From Dipteronia dyeriana (taxonomy: Eukaryota; Streptophyta; Magnoliopsida; Sapindales; Sapindaceae): a stretch of 64,000 bases of DNA. Where the stretch lies: positions 42,420,706-42,484,705 of the forward strand of contig CM065299.1 in assembly GCA_032871835.1 (NCBI GenBank). The letters are read 5' to 3'. The number at the start of each line of letters is the position of its first letter. Position 1 is the stretch's first letter. Below are positions 62,219 to 64,000 of the stretch, in pieces. The notes under the pieces are model-generated. The model saw nothing but the letters and a program-made list of their open reading frames with translations, ran no database searches and was not told where the DNA came from. The translations under genes and the position numbers were made by a program.

Positions 62219-64000
62219 TTAAGGTTGCGAGGATTTCAAGCCCTTGCCAATACTCGGGTCTGGCACCATCTCGTATTCACGAAGCAGGCTCTCATTAGAC
62301 GGCCAAGTGAAATCATCAACAATATCGTCCCTCCACTGGCTGTAATCTTTACCCGGGGTTGGCCCGACATCCGGGACTACACCCTCGACAGACTCTCGAC
62401 TTGAGTAAAAGGTCGAGAGAGAGTGCTCGGACGGAATCTCTAAATGCATAGGATGAGGCTCTTTGCTTTGACTACGGCAGTAGGCTCTCCATTCCTTCAT
62501 CTGAATCCGAAGAGATTCTAAGGACAGGTCCACATGGTGTTTGACTGACGGCTCCCAGTTAGCACAGGCCTTCTCGGTTGCCCTACTCTTTACTTTGAAG
62601 AATTCGTTGGCCGAAACAAGCCCACGTTGAAATTCCTGAAGAAGTAGGGCATCGTAAATAGGGGATCTTTTAAAACGATCCACCCCTATGACTTCCAGCT
62701 CCAACCTGGCCTCTCGGGAAAGGGATTCAACTGTCAGCACTTGGCGCTCCAAATCTTCGATTTTTTGGACATACGTCGACTTCGCCTGCTCCGCCTCCTG
62801 TTCGGCACTGAGCATAGACTCTTCAGTCGAAGAAAGAAGATTTGAAGCGATGCAACCTTCTCCTCTGCCAAAGATGCCTTGTCTTCAGCTTCAACCTGCT
62901 TTGCCAGGCAATTGTCGGCAAATATCTACACAGAACAGACCTCCTGCTGGTAAGCCTGCTCAGCTCGAGCACTCCCCTCCTCACTCGCCTTCAGCTGAGC
63001 CTCCAGACTCTTTATCAAATCAGCCTGACATTGCTGCGTCCGAACAAGCTCAGCAAATTCGGCCACCATCTGCAAAAGAATATACTTAGAAATCCAACAA
63101 AGGCAAAATAGTAAAGGAGTCAGAATTAGCTAAACTTACATAAGATGCATCGTTTAAAACATTTTGGAGACGTTCGGGCTGTGAACCATCTCTAAAACCG
63201 CTCCAGCGGTCTTTCCCGATATAAGCCTGACCAGAAGAGATCTCCTGGAGCATATCTTTTGGAGAAAGGGATAAGGGAACTCCCGAAGGTTCAGCCCCCT
63301 TATCTCCAACCTCGGGGTTAAAGGAGGCCCTGCTTGGACCTGAAGTGACTGCATCTGCCGATACTCCAGCACCTACACTCGGGGCAATCTCATCCGTAAC
63401 ATCTTCGTCACTAGAGTCAATGAATGTGACTACCCGAGAAACTTTGAGAGGACGAGGAGGCGAACTAACTGCCTTTCGCTTCTCACCCCAAGAACGGTGG
63501 AAGAGATCAACAGCAGGATCTTCCAGCAAATCATCCCAAAAAGACTCAAACAGCTCGGCAATGATAGGCATTTGATCCGTCAAGACGTTACCACCATCGC
63601 CAGCTTCAGACAGTCCAATAGGCTCTTCACTTGGACTCTCACACTGCCTCTCCCTATTTTTAGGCAGTTGTGTCACAGTCGGCTCACCTTGTCCACTTGA
63701 ACCAGCGAGATCCTGAGCAGAAGGCCGAGCACCCCGATCACTGCACTCGGGAATTTGTTCAGCAGTATCAATTTCCTCATCAGGCTCGGGTGGAGCAATA
63801 CCCTCATCGCCCTGACAGAAAGCCTTCTTCCTACTCGCTTGAAGAATCGCCTTCACCTGACGAGCCTGAAGATCGCAGACAACGTCCGTATCGAACACTA
63901 AAAAAAAAAAAGTTAGAAAAGGAAATGGAAAAAAGTAGAAACATAGCAGAAAGGGCGCTGGGTTACTTACAACTCATGCGATGGCCGGAAACCTGTCTAA
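62219..64000 (-). pseudogene. Antisense spliced ORF of the Tat element (coiled-coil, Transposase_28-like)
   Basis: This gene lies on the strand opposite to gag-pol. Exon parts visible on the minus strand: 63971-64000 (continues outside), 63140-63897, and 63069 down to 62219. Introns 63898-63970 (73 bp) and 63070-63139 (70 bp) start GTAAGT and end TAG or CAG, and joining keeps the frame. The protein has acidic disordered stretches, SKVVTFIDSSDEDVTDE-like residues (SRVVTFIDSSDEDVTDE), DRWSGFRDGSQP, then a coiled coil rich in E, A, Q and L and a C-terminal EYEMVPDPS. A TAG at 62926 and a frame change at about 62840 break the last exon. Such antisense ORFs between pol and 3' LTR are known in Tat elements, and the coiled-coil with putative gypsy-type transposon (Transposase_28) domain is my family suggestion. 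Its role is unknown. Confidence 0.75.

Larger units (their letters stand above)
54561..64000 (+). mobile_element. Tat-lineage Gypsy element I (5' LTR to beyond window end)
   Basis: 5' LTR, PBS, gag, protease, RT, RNase H, second RNase H, integrase, a tandem-repeat region and an antisense ORF are in the order known for Tat elements. The 3' LTR is outside the window. Many copies of ACTCGGG and CTCGGG phrases in both the LTR and the 3' region reflect its base composition. Confidence 0.9.

Noticed and set aside
62688..63111. Plus-strand ORFs at 62688-63111 and 63345-63700
   Set aside because: They oppose the minus-strand antisense gene, whose frame, introns and domain content are far more coherent.

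Overview
The window is nuclear DNA of a dicot-type flowering plant. The evidence is AT-rich intergenic sequence, plant-specific LTR-retrotransposon lineages (Sirevirus-like Copia, Athila and Tat Gypsy), short hAT and MITE-like elements, and one complete multi-exon host gene with GT-AG introns. That gene is a clear orthologue of plant ABCC5 (MRP5). I see no prokaryotic features, rRNA, true tRNA genes or CRISPR array. The species cannot be named from the sequence alone.

Positions 1-33512 are a nested stack of LTR retrotransposons, and many boundaries can be placed to the base. The outermost layer is a Tat-like Gypsy element on the minus strand, visible as an LTR (32708-33512) and its primer binding site. 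A minus-strand Sirevirus-like Copia (D) sits just inside it: split LTR at 10167-11358 plus 32327-32683, gag at 8017-10038. D is broken twice. A tandem Copia array sharing LTRs (1-8016, minus) interrupts its gag end. An Athila-type Gypsy (F, 11359-32321, plus, target duplication GCGCA) sits in its LTR. F has lost its reverse transcriptase, keeps integrase, and itself carries a solo Sirevirus LTR (H, 16907-19334, duplication ACATT) and a full-length decayed Sirevirus (G, 19440-29084).

Positions 33513-38300 are intergenic and hold a non-autonomous hAT-like element with a perfect 8-bp duplication and a palindrome/hairpin. Positions 38987-46938 (minus) are the 11-exon ABCC5 gene. All junctions and phases close to a 1536-residue protein with two complete nucleotide-binding domains. 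In Arabidopsis ABCC5 is a vacuolar inositol-hexakisphosphate (phytate) importer that also affects guard-cell signalling. Positions 46939-53540 are its 5' flank and an AT-rich spacer with microsatellites, a SINE-like unit, an inverted pair of short MITEs and a second hAT-like element.

Positions 53550-54560 hold two head-to-head Sirevirus fragments. From about 54560 to the window end is a Tat-lineage Gypsy (I, plus). Its gag-pol keeps one reading frame for 5.65 kb with ten stop codons and no frameshift. It has dual RNase H, an integrase with all catalytic residues, a tandem-repeat block of about 86 bp, and a spliced coiled-coil ORF on the opposite strand. This antisense ORF and the unidentified basic, cysteine-rich ORF in F (29086-29507) are the parts least explained by standard retroelement anatomy.
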